64,000 bases of DNA from Affinundibacterium flavidum (GCF_014284175.1 NZ_JACOGA010000019.1:30470-94469); one strand, 5' to 3'. Counted from the stretch's first letter, positions 27,201 through 36,142 are shown. The notes: generated by a model not told the origin, from the sequence alone. Numbers and translations: made by a program.

Positions 27201-27326
27201 TCGCAAATATAGTAGGGTAAGAAAGGCACTAGTAATGAAAAACAGGATGACAAAACAGACGCCTCCGTATAAAAGTGCGCGTTTATTGCCGGGAGTCAGT
27301 TGATCTAAACTGTTACTTATTTTCAT
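24207..27326 (-). CDS. membrane dCache-PAS-PAS-GGDEF-EAL protein
   Basis: Large c-di-GMP signalling protein (1039 aa). It has a membrane segment near residues 18-41, an extracellular double-Cache sensor to about 295, a second membrane segment near 298-318, two PAS domains (about 345-465 and 470-595), GGDEF near residue 686 and EAL at 814. Both enzymatic halves look complete. The cyclase has RIGGDEFTVIL and an inhibitory site RVYD five residues before it. The esterase has EALIRW, IEITEG, IDDFGTGYSSL, LKIDQSF and AEGVET. It may therefore make or break c-di-GMP depending on signal. It is a single gene with no partner on its strand. The Cache domain suggests that a small ligand outside the cell is sensed. 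Confidence 0.93.
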   Translation of the reverse strand: MKISNSLDQLTPGNKRALLYGGVCFVILFFITSAFLTLLYLRQEAHQQIQRSSENLASSLVQTFDGMIDTIDVALQSVVDEFSRQQAENTVDAENINQLLLRQAKRVPHLAFMRISDDKGNIVFGVENKDKATNLNDREFFQRLMNDPRAQLIISPPVFAKIAKKWVWPFARRINRADGTFAGMVYASVYADEIESIFDNIHIGEGGSIALRDQNFLLIARTTFDHNNTIPLGSNSISNTFKNTLKINPNRGTYTSDTTSSDAVMRIYSYQRSQKYGYIANIGLATDVALKVWEKQATVVGLILTVFAIMLLYLTRKIDSAWRQYDDAILTLKDSAEQLSHKHQLLIDSEAKHRSILERLHTAIVVHAPDTSIVFSNSRASELLGLSQDELLGKVAIDKNWYFVDESGLKMQPDQYPVQRALSSQQSVTEMVQGIRRPNAHEIRWVQVSAFLENDEHNQLRQIIVNFNDITERKEAEMRWQFALEGAGDGVWDINLFTKKGKFSKTYLSMLGYPEHSFEENYDELIPLIHPEDRTHLLSEMENHRNGHSDQFSAEYRMQCADGSYKWIFGRGMVVSVNEAGQSLRMVGTHTDISAMKNAEEKIWTEANYDSLTKLPNRRLFYDRVEENIKKAQREHETIALLFIDLDRFKEVNDTLGHHVGDQLLIQAATRIKSSVRVYDTVARIGGDEFTVILTDVHDTVDVGKLAEKIIAQLSHPFIISGVESYVSASVGIALYPNDAQTVVELTQHADQAMYSAKDNGRQCFRFFTKTMQEDATHRMRLANDLRHALKQNQFLVYYQPIIDLSSGQVYKAEALIRWQHPELGFISPASFIPIAEDTGTIHQIGNWVFSQAIEQVKACQAISKRKFQISVNKSPVQFLVERGDQHQWLDQIRDSGIDGDNIVIEITEGILINNDIRVTQSLLQYRDAKIQVAIDDFGTGYSSLSYLKKFDVDYLKIDQSFTQSLSLHSSEYALCEAIIVMAHKLGIQVIAEGVETEEQHQLLKQMGCDFGQGYLFSRPVPAAQLIEFITATSTVDAL

Positions 27327-27693
27327 TGCGCTTAACTGGTAGTGGTTAACTGCAAGTGCCCATACAAACTATAGCGATTGATTTGATGTTTTGAATTAAG
27401 CCTTGTGCTTAGATGCACTTTTAGGTTCGCTCTTAATATTCTGCGAAATTGGAGAAATTATCCAGCTAATTTTGTTGCTTTACGTAAATTAAGCGACAAT
27501 TTTTTGTTGGCATTTTCCATCAATATAGATAATCGTATATAAAGATTCTTGTTTGGTAGGACTTGCGAAGTACAGACGCTAGCGTCGTTGTTGTCGCCTG
27601 CCTTCGCAGGGGCAGTCCAAGCAATTGTACTGTCTTCGGCGACACGCCTAGCTAGCGCAAATTTGCGTAAGCCCTATTTGGATTGTTAATTAA
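27327..27693. other. intergenic region at the left edge of the defence island
   Basis: Contains an imperfect inverted repeat, 27557-27676, with ends TAGGACTTGCGAA and TTTGCGTAAGCCCTA. Its inner part includes CGCTAGCG and TTGTCGCC/GGCGACA pairings. The right end resembles a tail near 16690 and one near 60955. It could also fold as a transcription stop for hsdR, but no T run is present. Confidence 0.55.
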
Positions 27694-30600
27694 CTAATTC
27701 ACCCAACTTTGGCTCAATACCTCTGCCTGCTTTAAACACAAATCAATTGCCTCGTCCGCTTTGTCAGGTGGATACTTCCATTTTTTTAATGCCCGACGAA
27801 CTAAGTTACGTAATTTGGCGCGCACACTATCGCGCACTTGCCAATCGACTGTGGTTGAGGAACGTAATTGCTCGGTAACGTATTTAGCCAGGTCCCGCAG
27901 ATTATTGTCGCCCAATTCTTTGACCGCCGATTCGTTTTGGATCAAAGCGCGGTAGAAGGCGATTTCGTCTGAATTTAGTCCCAGTTTGGCGGCTTGTTCT
28001 GCATCGGCTGCCATTTCCTTCGCCATATTGATCAATTCCTCGATCACTTGGGCGGTTTCAATTGCGCGGTTGTGATACTTGCGTAGCGTTTCTAAAATGC
28101 GATCGGAATATTTTTTCTCGGACACGACATCGGTTTTCATGCGTGCTTTGACTTCATCGCGTAGCAATTTTTCCAACAGCTCCACCGCCAAATTTTTATG
28201 CGGCATACGCGCCACGTCTTCCATGAATTCAGGAGAGAGCAGGCCGATGTTCGGTTTGTCTAAACCCACCATTTTGAAAATGTCATCCACACCATCGGCA
28301 ATAATCGCGTTATCAATAATTTGTTTCAGCGCGCTATTTTTCTCTTCGTCGGTGCGGCGTTTATCAATGGTCGTGAATTTGGTGATCGCGTGTTTTACTG
28401 CGCTTAAAAAGGCGATTTCCTTTTTCAACGGCTCAACTTCAGTCATGGTGCTGCACAAGGTATAAGCTTTATTGAGTGCCGCCATTACGTCGAGAAAACG
28501 TTTCTTCCCATCGAGTTCGCCGCTCGCGCCTTTCATTCCCAATAAATGATTCATTGCACCGGGCAATAGTTGCAGAGCTTTAGTTTCAAACTGGCTGTAA
28601 TCAAAGCCATGAAACATCGCATGAACGATATCCATTTTCTCTAACAATATCGCATAGGCTTCACGCGTATCGTGGGTGGGTTGTCCTTTGCCTTGCGACC
28701 CTGTGTAGGTATGCAAGGCCTTTTTCAATTCGCTAGCGATGCCAATATAGTCCACCACTAAACCGCCCGGTTTATCTTTAAACACCCGATTCACCCGCGC
28801 AATCGCTTGCATCAAGTTATGGCCTTTCATGGGCTTGTCGATGTACATGGTGTGGCAATTCGGCGCATCAAAACCTGTCAGCCACATATCGCGCACGATC
28901 ACCAATTGCAAGGGATCGTTCACATCTTTAAACCGTTTTTCAAACAGCTTTTTGGTTTCTTTGTTGTAGATGTGCGGCTGGAGTTTTGATTTGTCTGAAG
29001 CCGAACCTGTCATCACAATTTTAATCGCGCCCTTGTTCGGATCTGCATCGTGCCATTCAGGTTTGATCGCCACGATCGCGTCATACATAGCTACGCAAAT
29101 TTCGCGGCTCATACATACGATCATGCCTTTGCCCGGCATGCTGGCGATGCGGTTTTCAAAGTGCGCGACTAAGTCTTTGCCGACTTGTTGCATGCGCGGT
29201 TCGCTGCCGACTAGTTTTTCTAAAGCCGCCCATTGCGATTTGGTGCTTTCACGGCTAGCGACATCTTCTTCATCTTCGATGACTTCATCGACTTCGTCAT
29301 TCAGAGTTTCTATCTCATTCTGATTGATATCGAGTTTTGCCAAACGTGATTCGTAATAGATAGGCACAGTCGCGCCATCGTCCACCGCGTCTTGAATATC
29401 GTAAATAGAAACATAGTCACCAAACACTGCCTTGGTGTCTTTGTCAGCAGAATCAATCGGCGTACCTGTAAAGCCGATGAAGGACGCTTCCGGCAAAGCA
29501 TCGCGCATATGCTTGGAATAGCCAAAGGTGTATTGCCCAGTCTTGGTATTGAATTTGGCCTTGTCACCATATTGACTACGATGCGCTTCATCGCTGATCA
29601 CCACGATATTGTGGCGCGTTGAGAGGATAGGGTGGCTAGTTTCTTCGTCCAATAAAGCAAACTTTTGTACCGTTGTAAAAATAATGCCGCCAGCCTGACG
29701 TGAGCTGAGCAAGTCACGTAAATCATCGCGATCACCCGCTTGCACAGGGGTTTGCTTTAAGGCTTCTTGTGCTATGCAAAAAGTATTGTAGAGCTGGCCG
29801 TCCAGATCATTTCTATCCGTCACTACCACGATGGTCGGATTATTCATTTCAGGCTGCGCCAGCAGTTTCGCCGCGTAGCACAACATAGAAATCGACTTAC
29901 CCGAACCTTGCGTATGCCACACCACGCCCGCTTTACCCGAGCCTGCGACCACCTCATTGGCGTAATTCGCACGTGGCTGCGCAATGCTGCGACTATCGGG
30001 ACGCTGCGCCGCAATCACCGTCGCACGCACCGCCTCACGCACGGCATGAAACTGATGATAGCCCGCAATTTTCTTAATGATGTTGTCGCCATTTAGTTCA
30101 AACAAAATGAAATAGCGGATGTAATCAAGGAATAAATCGGGCTTAAAAAATCCCTTCACCAAAGTCTCTAAATGAAACTCAAACAGCGGCTTATCATGTT
30201 CATTCGCCACCGTGCGCCAAGGTAAAAAGCGCTCTTTGTTGGAAGTGAGCGAACCCACCCGCGCAACCAAACCATCACTCACCACGACCGCTTCATTAAA
30301 AATAAACAGATCAGGTATTTCTTCTTTATAGGTTTGTATCTGCTGAAAGGCTTGCCAGATATCGGCGTTTTGATCGGCGGGATTTTTCAGCTCCAACACC
30401 GCAAGCGGAATACCATTAATAAATACTAAAACATCAGGGCGACGATTACCTTTGCTGCCAGCCAAAGAATATTGATTGACGACCAAAAATTCATTGTTAC
30501 GAGTGTTAGCAAAATCAATCAACTGCACATAATCGATCTTGCTCTCAGTATTGCCGTTGGCATCGACTTCCTGTGACTTAAACTCCACCTTTACGCCTTC

Positions 30601-30876
30601 GAGTAAAAGCTGATGAAAGGCTTTGTTATTCTTAGTGAGTATCGGGGTTTCCGGCTTAGCGATTTGCAGCGCGACTTGTTCTAAGGTGGCTGCGGGGATG
30701 TGCGGATTGATCTTTTGAAGAGCCGACAATAAACGCGCAGGCAAAATAATCTGGCGATAATCACTGCGCTCAGGACTAGCACCATCCGGCGCGATGTCAT
30801 AGCCGCAAACATAGCTATAACCAATTTCAGCAAACCAAGTGAGGCAGAGTTGTTCTAGTTGGTCTTCAGTGATCAT
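27694..30876 (-). CDS. hsdR: type I restriction endonuclease subunit HsdR
   Basis: Motor and nuclease subunit (1060 aa) of a type I restriction-modification system. The N-terminal nuclease domain shows RRPDVLVFINGIPLAVLELK (Asp ~148, Glu ~161, Lys ~163). The helicase part has Walker A QGSGKSISM near residue 323, DEAHRSQYG near 428, and later SF2 motifs (FIGFTGTPI, MWLTGFDAPNCHTMYIDKPM, QAIARVNRVFKDKPGG). The C-terminal assembly region is helical. GAGGAA about 8 bases upstream supports the ATG at 30876. It is the last gene of a minus-strand island run and is separated from hsdM and hsdS by three other defence genes, an unusual order. Confidence 0.95.
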   Translation of the reverse strand: MITEDQLEQLCLTWFAEIGYSYVCGYDIAPDGASPERSDYRQIILPARLLSALQKINPHIPAATLEQVALQIAKPETPILTKNNKAFHQLLLEGVKVEFKSQEVDANGNTESKIDYVQLIDFANTRNNEFLVVNQYSLAGSKGNRRPDVLVFINGIPLAVLELKNPADQNADIWQAFQQIQTYKEEIPDLFIFNEAVVVSDGLVARVGSLTSNKERFLPWRTVANEHDKPLFEFHLETLVKGFFKPDLFLDYIRYFILFELNGDNIIKKIAGYHQFHAVREAVRATVIAAQRPDSRSIAQPRANYANEVVAGSGKAGVVWHTQGSGKSISMLCYAAKLLAQPEMNNPTIVVVTDRNDLDGQLYNTFCIAQEALKQTPVQAGDRDDLRDLLSSRQAGGIIFTTVQKFALLDEETSHPILSTRHNIVVISDEAHRSQYGDKAKFNTKTGQYTFGYSKHMRDALPEASFIGFTGTPIDSADKDTKAVFGDYVSIYDIQDAVDDGATVPIYYESRLAKLDINQNEIETLNDEVDEVIEDEEDVASRESTKSQWAALEKLVGSEPRMQQVGKDLVAHFENRIASMPGKGMIVCMSREICVAMYDAIVAIKPEWHDADPNKGAIKIVMTGSASDKSKLQPHIYNKETKKLFEKRFKDVNDPLQLVIVRDMWLTGFDAPNCHTMYIDKPMKGHNLMQAIARVNRVFKDKPGGLVVDYIGIASELKKALHTYTGSQGKGQPTHDTREAYAILLEKMDIVHAMFHGFDYSQFETKALQLLPGAMNHLLGMKGASGELDGKKRFLDVMAALNKAYTLCSTMTEVEPLKKEIAFLSAVKHAITKFTTIDKRRTDEEKNSALKQIIDNAIIADGVDDIFKMVGLDKPNIGLLSPEFMEDVARMPHKNLAVELLEKLLRDEVKARMKTDVVSEKKYSDRILETLRKYHNRAIETAQVIEELINMAKEMAADAEQAAKLGLNSDEIAFYRALIQNESAVKELGDNNLRDLAKYVTEQLRSSTTVDWQVRDSVRAKLRNLVRRALKKWKYPPDKADEAIDLCLKQAEVLSQSWVN

Positions 30877-30979
30877 GCACAGCGTTCCTCGGTTGGCGCG
30901 ACTTTTGCGTAATTCAAAAGCTTAACAAAAGGAAATGAGTATGATTTAAAAAGCACTTCTGCGCTAGAGGGAGGATCGA

Positions 30980-31669
30980 CTATTTGTTGCTGGATGATAA
31001 TGCTTGGATGTCTAGAACTAAGATATTCACATTCGTGGCAGGATTCATTGTCCGATTTTTTATAGACTCTTCACGCAATTTCTGCGCATGTTTTATGGCA
31101 TCTGGTAACTTAGGCTTTAACTGCTTATAAATGCCCTGTGTGCCTTTGTCATAAGCCGCAAATCCCGGTTTCTTTTTTAATGCCGCAACTGCGTTATCAC
31201 CCACAGACTTTTTGCCAGCTTGATGGAAAGCCGCATCGGTATAGCCAAAATGCAGCAATAACCAAAACTCGAAGCAAGGCGTGGAGGTAATCGCTTCAAA
31301 AGGTTTGGGCTTTCTCCCTGACTTTAAGGATTCTATGCGTTGTACAGACTCATCAAAAGTGCTATGCGTATCTCGATCAAACACGCAATACACTTTATCG
31401 TAAGCGTCGCCACTCAAGGCGTCTTCATCATAAAGAGCCAATGCATGATCAAGGATGCGGTCTGGTGTATTTCCATCGTTTTTGGGAATATTGACTTGCT
31501 TAGGATCGATACCCAAATCGGTTCGCAGATCTCGAAAATAATTGAATTCCGTCTTTGAACCTTCACAGATTATAAGAATACGTTTATTTTGCTTGCGAAA
31601 TGCTTTTACACGCTTCAGATCTGAGGTTGATCGAGCCTTCCGTTTATGGAAATTGTCTTCACTCCCCAT
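30980..31669 (-). CDS. rloB: RloB-like TOPRIM protein (AbiL-type partner)
   Basis: RloB family protein (229 aa) with a TOPRIM-like catalytic core: LIICEGSKTEFNYF (Glu near residue 34) and VFDRDTHSTF (Asp-x-Asp near residue 97), then STPCFEFWLLLHF, which is strongly conserved in RloB/AbiLii proteins. The start overlaps the end of the ATPase gene by 11 bases, so the two are coupled. rlo genes were first named for their linkage to type I restriction loci, as here. The pair is comparable to the lactococcal AbiL phage-defence genes. The likely role is nuclease effector held or activated by the ATPase. Confidence 0.85.
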   Translation of the reverse strand: MGSEDNFHKRKARSTSDLKRVKAFRKQNKRILIICEGSKTEFNYFRDLRTDLGIDPKQVNIPKNDGNTPDRILDHALALYDEDALSGDAYDKVYCVFDRDTHSTFDESVQRIESLKSGRKPKPFEAITSTPCFEFWLLLHFGYTDAAFHQAGKKSVGDNAVAALKKKPGFAAYDKGTQGIYKQLKPKLPDAIKHAQKLREESIKNRTMNPATNVNILVLDIQALSSSNK

Positions 31670-32942
31670 AAAAATCCAAATCTTTCAAGAAGGGGATACC
31701 GCCATAACGTCCATTTAAATAGCCTCGTTCTACAGCCTCATTATCTCTAGGGCTGAAGTCAGATAAAGGATAAAGCCGGGTAGCGCGATTACTATCTTTT
31801 TCCATAAACCAAACCTGATCGCGCCGTAAGAGTTTTTGGCTCAGCAAAGTTGTATCGTGAGTCGTAAAGATAAGCTGCGCTTTACTGCCTTCATGATGAA
31901 GCTTTTTCACAAGATGGTGAACTAGCAGTGGATGCAAACTCGTATCTAATTCATCCACCACTAGCACGCGATCATGCTCAATCACATCTAGCCAAGGACC
32001 CGCAAAGGCAAACAGTGCAAGCGTGCCGTCGGATTCCTCTTCCTCAGCGAACTCTACTAATTCTTGAGTGACTGCATCTTTGTGAAAAAAACGAGGCTCT
32101 AGATTTTTCTTCCCAGCCAATTCCTTAATGAGTCCTTCGCGCATTGTTGAGGGCATAGATGGATGTAAAGATTCTGCTGAGAACAAAGATTCTTTGATCT
32201 GGATATCCGCGATGGACAAATCTGCGGCATTCATAAATTCGATAACACGTTTACGATCCGGCTCATCTTGGCAACGCATAAGCGTGTAGCCTTGGCTAAA
32301 TCCATGAACCGAGTCCACGACACGTAAGCGAGATCGAAACCAGCTAAAGGCAGGTTTTAATTGCTCATTATTGAGTTGAATGGCAGTCGAAAAAAACAAG
32401 GCGTTCGGTCTGGTTTGGTTTTCCCAAATCTGTCGCTGGCGGCCACCCAAAAAATTCGGGCTGAATTTGTATACATCTTTACCTGCTTGCACATCAAATA
32501 CACGGTGAAACCATTTTTGTGGACGACCAGAAGGGTAGGCAAATAGCCATTCCTCGGTAAAACGCTCGCGGTTACAGCGGAAGCCGTACTCGTAACGCAC
32601 TTCGTTTTCAATAAAAGTAATTTCAAATTCGCTGTCAGCTTGACGCGATTCCGCAGTGAGTTTGAAAGCAACAACGTCGATAGGATCGTCTGCCTGACTC
32701 TCTTTTTGCGAATTTAGAACTTGATACTCCATTAGACGCAAAGCCTGAATCAAGGTGCTTTTACCCGATGCATTTGGTCCATACAAAACACTAGAACGCA
32801 GCAATCTAGGCACGCCTTCATCGGCAACGGGTGCAAAAGTATTCAGAGCTTCAAGCTCTTTAAAATAGGAAGACGCCGTCATATTGAGCGTTTGACGCTC
32901 AAGAATAGATCGGTAATTAGTGACTGAGAATTCGATTAGCAT
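31659..32942 (-). CDS. rloA: RloA-like AAA ATPase (AbiL-type)
   Basis: ABC/SMC-type ATPase (427 aa) of the AAA_15/AAA_21 group. Walker A is YGPNASGKST (about residues 54-63). Walker B is VLVVDELDTSLHP (about 325-337). A D-loop and a switch His follow in LIFTTHDTTLLS. It begins MLIEFSVTNYRSI, the usual N-terminus of this group. It pairs with the overlapping rloB gene. This ATPase plus TOPRIM-effector arrangement resembles AbiL and, more loosely, PARIS. Its promoter region contains a 22-bp palindrome and a G-rich repeat. Confidence 0.85.
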   Translation of the reverse strand: MLIEFSVTNYRSILERQTLNMTASSYFKELEALNTFAPVADEGVPRLLRSSVLYGPNASGKSTLIQALRLMEYQVLNSQKESQADDPIDVVAFKLTAESRQADSEFEITFIENEVRYEYGFRCNRERFTEEWLFAYPSGRPQKWFHRVFDVQAGKDVYKFSPNFLGGRQRQIWENQTRPNALFFSTAIQLNNEQLKPAFSWFRSRLRVVDSVHGFSQGYTLMRCQDEPDRKRVIEFMNAADLSIADIQIKESLFSAESLHPSMPSTMREGLIKELAGKKNLEPRFFHKDAVTQELVEFAEEEESDGTLALFAFAGPWLDVIEHDRVLVVDELDTSLHPLLVHHLVKKLHHEGSKAQLIFTTHDTTLLSQKLLRRDQVWFMEKDSNRATRLYPLSDFSPRDNEAVERGYLNGRYGGIPFLKDLDFYGE

Positions 32943-33032
32943 GGCGCTATCTTACACTTATCATTTGATTTTTGCATTTTATGTGCAAAAAAACGACTTA
33001 AATGTGATTTTTATCAGTTTTTGTGGGATTCG

Positions 33033-33054
33033 TTCGCTATTCGCGAATAGCGAA
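33033..33054. promoter_or_regulatory. 22-bp perfect palindrome upstream of rloA
   Basis: Half-site TTCGCTATTCG followed by its exact reverse complement, with no spacer. It is 91 bp upstream of the rloA start and 6 bp from the G-rich repeat. It could be a dimer operator or a cruciform. It lacks the T run of a terminator. Confidence 0.7.
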
Positions 33055-33060
33055 TGCCCA

Positions 33061-33096
33061 CCCCCCCAAACCCCCAAACCCCCAAACCCCCAAACC
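33061..33096 (-). repeat. telomere-like G-run repeat with quadruplex potential
   Basis: On the minus strand, four runs of 5-7 G are each separated by TTT (unit TTTGGGGG, plus strand CCCCCAAA), between the OLD gene and rloA. Any standard quadruplex rule is met with excess G. It lies on the coding strand of the island, so the RNA would carry it too. Confidence 0.85.
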
Positions 33097-33179
33097 TCAA
33101 CACTTAATGTCCAAAGGATAGGTAAAAATATGTTGATCAGATCAACTGATTGTTGGGATGTGTCGATTCGATAAAAGTG

Positions 33180-34781
33180 TTAGACACCGTACGCTTTGTC
33201 CCAGCACGCTTCAAGGGCAGAAAATATCACTTTCATCTCATCTTCAAATAACTCGCGAGAAATGGTTCTACCTATCCGTGTCGCAAGAGGAACTTTTTTT
33301 GTGACGGCAGCAAACTTAGCCCGCTCGGTGGCTGGATAGTATTCTTCTAGCCCTAGGGTAGGTAAAACATGCGCGCGTTGACCATTACGAATATGTGGAT
33401 GTTCATCCAAAAAGTTTTGTAACCTTTGTTCTTTGTCTGTCCCAGTTGGCTTATCGAAAAGCAGTACTGCGCGATTTTTGTATATCGGCGAATCTCCGAG
33501 CGGGGCGAATGCTTTCATGATCGCCCCAAGATATTGGGCTTGACGCTCGTCGTCGCCGGCTGCCGCGACAATTTGAATTCTAGGTTTGTCTTGATAGTAG
33601 CGTTTGCATACTTGTTCGATGAAGGCGACTTCGCTTGGTCCTTCAACGATCAAGAAGTTAGCAGGTAACAATAAATCTGTCGGACTACCTCCAAGTAGCT
33701 CGTATACGGTACGCATTCTTTCACGATTATTCATCGCTTGAACGGTGGTCGCACCTTCTTCTTTTTCAACCACAAACTCTGCCTGTTGAGGATGTTTGTC
33801 AGAAAGAAAAACAGAAGAATGAGTTGTGATGAACACTTGATCAACACTGTCAGCTAACGTACTCAAAGCATTTTTGAGTTGGCGTTGCGCCATCGGGTGA
33901 AGGTGTAATTCCGCTTCATCAATAAAAAACAAAAATGCTTTTCCTAACGCTTCACTTCGCCTCGCATCAGCATGCGCTTTGATAATTGCAAGCATTAAAG
34001 CACGCTGCATCCCGTCGCCCTTTGCATCAGCACTTGTCGCTACTCCGTCATCGACAGTGGTTGTGTAACTTTTTAGAAAATCTTCAAATGGTGGGATTTC
34101 AACTTTGAATTCTAGAGATGTGCAATCAGGGAATTGGAGAGCAAGATGACTTTTAACACGTTCACTTGTCTCTTGTAGTAACTTCTTTACGCTCGAATCG
34201 GGAGATTGAAAAAGTTCTTCAAATTTATTCTTGAATTCAATGTATTTTGCATCTTTCTCCAATGCTTCAGATACGACGTTGCTTAACATCTGCCCAATTG
34301 GAGTGGTAGATTTAAAAGCAGAAACCTCCTTGAGATTTTTATCCGTAAGAATAAACTCAAAACGTGGAATACAATTATTAAAGGCACTATCTGCGCCTGT
34401 TGGTTGCTTCTGCCACTTCTTATCGCGTGAATTAAAAATATAACGACTTTTAGCGTCAGCACTTGTTCTTCGCACTTGGAACATTTCGCTATCGCCAATG
34501 ATATTTCGAATTTTCTGTTGATTGTCTACGTTTGAAATATAGGCTATGTCGGTTTGGACCCCGGAGAAAGTAATTTCCACAATTACTTCTTCGCCCGGTT
34601 CCGCGCCAACATATCTCAGTTCGCTTAGTTCACCTTTGCCTGAATAAAACCATTCGATAGCTTCAAAAATATTTGATTTTCCATGATTGTTACGACCAAC
34701 TAATACATTAAAGCCGCTTGGTTGAAATTCAACCTCTTTCAAAGATCGAAAATTCTTGATAACGATGTTTGTGATTTTCAT
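33180..34781 (-). CDS. OLD-family ATPase / TOPRIM nuclease-like protein
   Basis: Single-chain OLD (overcoming lysogenization defect) family protein (533 aa). The ATPase half has Walker A VGRNNHGKSN (about residues 27-36) and Walker B FFIDEAELHLHP (about 283-294) with FITTHSSVF. The TOPRIM half has FLIVEGPSEVAF (Glu near residue 379) and later GLEEYYP. At the second metal site VLLFDKPTG shows Asp-Lys-Pro rather than the usual Asp-x-Asp, so nuclease activity is uncertain. No UvrD-like helicase gene is adjacent, so this is not a Gabija pair. It lies between hsdS and rloA. It probably belongs to anti-phage defence. Confidence 0.88.
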   Translation of the reverse strand: MKITNIVIKNFRSLKEVEFQPSGFNVLVGRNNHGKSNIFEAIEWFYSGKGELSELRYVGAEPGEEVIVEITFSGVQTDIAYISNVDNQQKIRNIIGDSEMFQVRRTSADAKSRYIFNSRDKKWQKQPTGADSAFNNCIPRFEFILTDKNLKEVSAFKSTTPIGQMLSNVVSEALEKDAKYIEFKNKFEELFQSPDSSVKKLLQETSERVKSHLALQFPDCTSLEFKVEIPPFEDFLKSYTTTVDDGVATSADAKGDGMQRALMLAIIKAHADARRSEALGKAFLFFIDEAELHLHPMAQRQLKNALSTLADSVDQVFITTHSSVFLSDKHPQQAEFVVEKEEGATTVQAMNNRERMRTVYELLGGSPTDLLLPANFLIVEGPSEVAFIEQVCKRYYQDKPRIQIVAAAGDDERQAQYLGAIMKAFAPLGDSPIYKNRAVLLFDKPTGTDKEQRLQNFLDEHPHIRNGQRAHVLPTLGLEEYYPATERAKFAAVTKKVPLATRIGRTISRELFEDEMKVIFSALEACWDKAYGV

Positions 34782-34858
34782 AAAAATCCGGTGGAAATTT
34801 AATTTGCGGTCAAACTGGTTTAAGTTGTTACCAAACTCAAATGTGTAACTTCATCTCA

Positions 34859-36142
34859 TTAAATAGCTAATTCGCCAGATAATAGTTTCGGGAGTAACGC
34901 ATCACGTAGATTTGATAGATCTTGAATGGAAACAGCGTTCAATGAAATTTGGTCCTCAAATTCCTGAACTAGCGAAGAATAGTTTGCACTTAACTCACTA
35001 ATTGCAGCGTTAACCTTATAATTTTTCAAGACAGGACCATTCCAGCTAGGGAAAGTTGATCCGGTGGCATGGGTCAGCAATTTTTCTAAGCAATGTTTGA
35101 AAAGTTGATCTACGAAAGCTTGTTGATTATTTTTGCTTCGAATGGCGCATACGCCGCGACCCAGACAATACTTACCGTCACTCTTTACATACCGACCAGT
35201 GGTTGAACCGCGAACACACACAATTAAATCTTTATCGTCGGAGAACTTTGTTGGTGATGTAGTCCATTTGATTTTCTTGGGATGATATTCGCCGAATTCC
35301 ACTGGCCCATTGATTAGTAGTTCTCCCTCACCGTTCTCATTGTAGCTATCGCCGTTCGGTGACTGACCCATGATGATTTCTGCTATCCCATCAAGAGGAA
35401 GAATCTCCCACCCCTCCGGTATCTCCCCCAGCTCCGAATCCACCAAAGCATCTGGAAATAGGGCTGCGGTGGTTTGTAGGTTTTGTTGGGTTTCTGCTGG
35501 TAGTTGGGCTAGTTGGTCCGGGGTTTTGCCGCTGATGACGCACATGGCGACACGTTCGATTTCTTCAGGCGATGCGCCCGCTTCTTTGGCGGCGATCTTG
35601 GCGCGTGTGGGTTCGAAATCGACAAACCAGCTTTTGAATAGGGTTTGTGCGATTTGTTCTAGGGTTTGGTTGGTTTGGCGGTTGAGTTCGATTTTGTTTT
35701 GAATCGACCACAAGATATCGGCGATTCTTGTTTGCTCTTCGTAGGACGGCAGTGCAACCTCATATGCATCGAGGATTTTCTTCGTTAGGAATTTAGTGGC
35801 GGTTCCGACGGACATCTGTTGCAGTTCGTTCGTAACAAACTGAATTCGAAAATATAGCCATTGGGGATTAACAACTTGTTTATCAATTGGGGTGATCACA
35901 TATGTGCGTTGATATGCATTAAATTTGCCATTGAAATACTTCACTGGAAAAATTCCACTCGCATTATTCCCAGCCAATAATACGGCTTCGCAATCAAAAG
36001 CGTAGGAATTGATCGTTAGCGTAGTTGGTGAACAAGTAAAGAAGGGGTACGTGCCATTCTCTTCAGCAGCGTTCGAATCCAACTTTCCGGTTTGAAAATT
36101 CACGAGCTTTGATAGCTCTACCTTTTGCCAATCAGAACTCAT
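34859..36142 (-). CDS. hsdS: type I restriction specificity subunit HsdS
   Basis: DNA-recognition subunit (427 aa) with two target-recognition domains: TRD1 at about residues 1-145 (MSSDWQKVELSKLVNFQTGK) and TRD2 at about 245-385 (GEIPEGWEILPLDGIAEIIMG). Two conserved helical spacers follow them, with SYEEQTRIADILWSIQNKIELNRQTN and, at the end, LRDALLPKLLSGEL. The start is ATG 36142; longer in-frame starts run into the upstream hsdM remnant. That remnant ends inside this gene (ATGAGTTCTGA overlap), the same overlap pattern as hsdM with the nuclease gene. The two TRDs are different, so a two-part, asymmetric target is expected. Confidence 0.94.
   Translation of the reverse strand: MSSDWQKVELSKLVNFQTGKLDSNAAEENGTYPFFTCSPTTLTINSYAFDCEAVLLAGNNASGIFPVKYFNGKFNAYQRTYVITPIDKQVVNPQWLYFRIQFVTNELQQMSVGTATKFLTKKILDAYEVALPSYEEQTRIADILWSIQNKIELNRQTNQTLEQIAQTLFKSWFVDFEPTRAKIAAKEAGASPEEIERVAMCVISGKTPDQLAQLPAETQQNLQTTAALFPDALVDSELGEIPEGWEILPLDGIAEIIMGQSPNGDSYNENGEGELLINGPVEFGEYHPKKIKWTTSPTKFSDDKDLIVCVRGSTTGRYVKSDGKYCLGRGVCAIRSKNNQQAFVDQLFKHCLEKLLTHATGSTFPSWNGPVLKNYKVNAAISELSANYSSLVQEFEDQISLNAVSIQDLSNLRDALLPKLLSGELAI

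Noticed and set aside
27327..27693. Copy of the tRNA-Met 3' end as an attachment site
   Set aside because: I looked for the GGTGGATTTGAACC-type end near the far island edge and did not find it; no integrase is present.
30980..32942. PARIS AriA/AriB pair
   Set aside because: The TOPRIM partner carries RloB motifs and not the DUF4435 type; AbiL/RloAB is the closer match.
33061..33096. Linear replicon telomere
   Set aside because: The repeat resembles TTTGGGGG telomere units, but it is internal, short and flanked by genes on both sides.
33180..34781. Gabija GajA
   Set aside because: No UvrD-like helicase gene (GajB) is next to it; a single OLD protein fits better.
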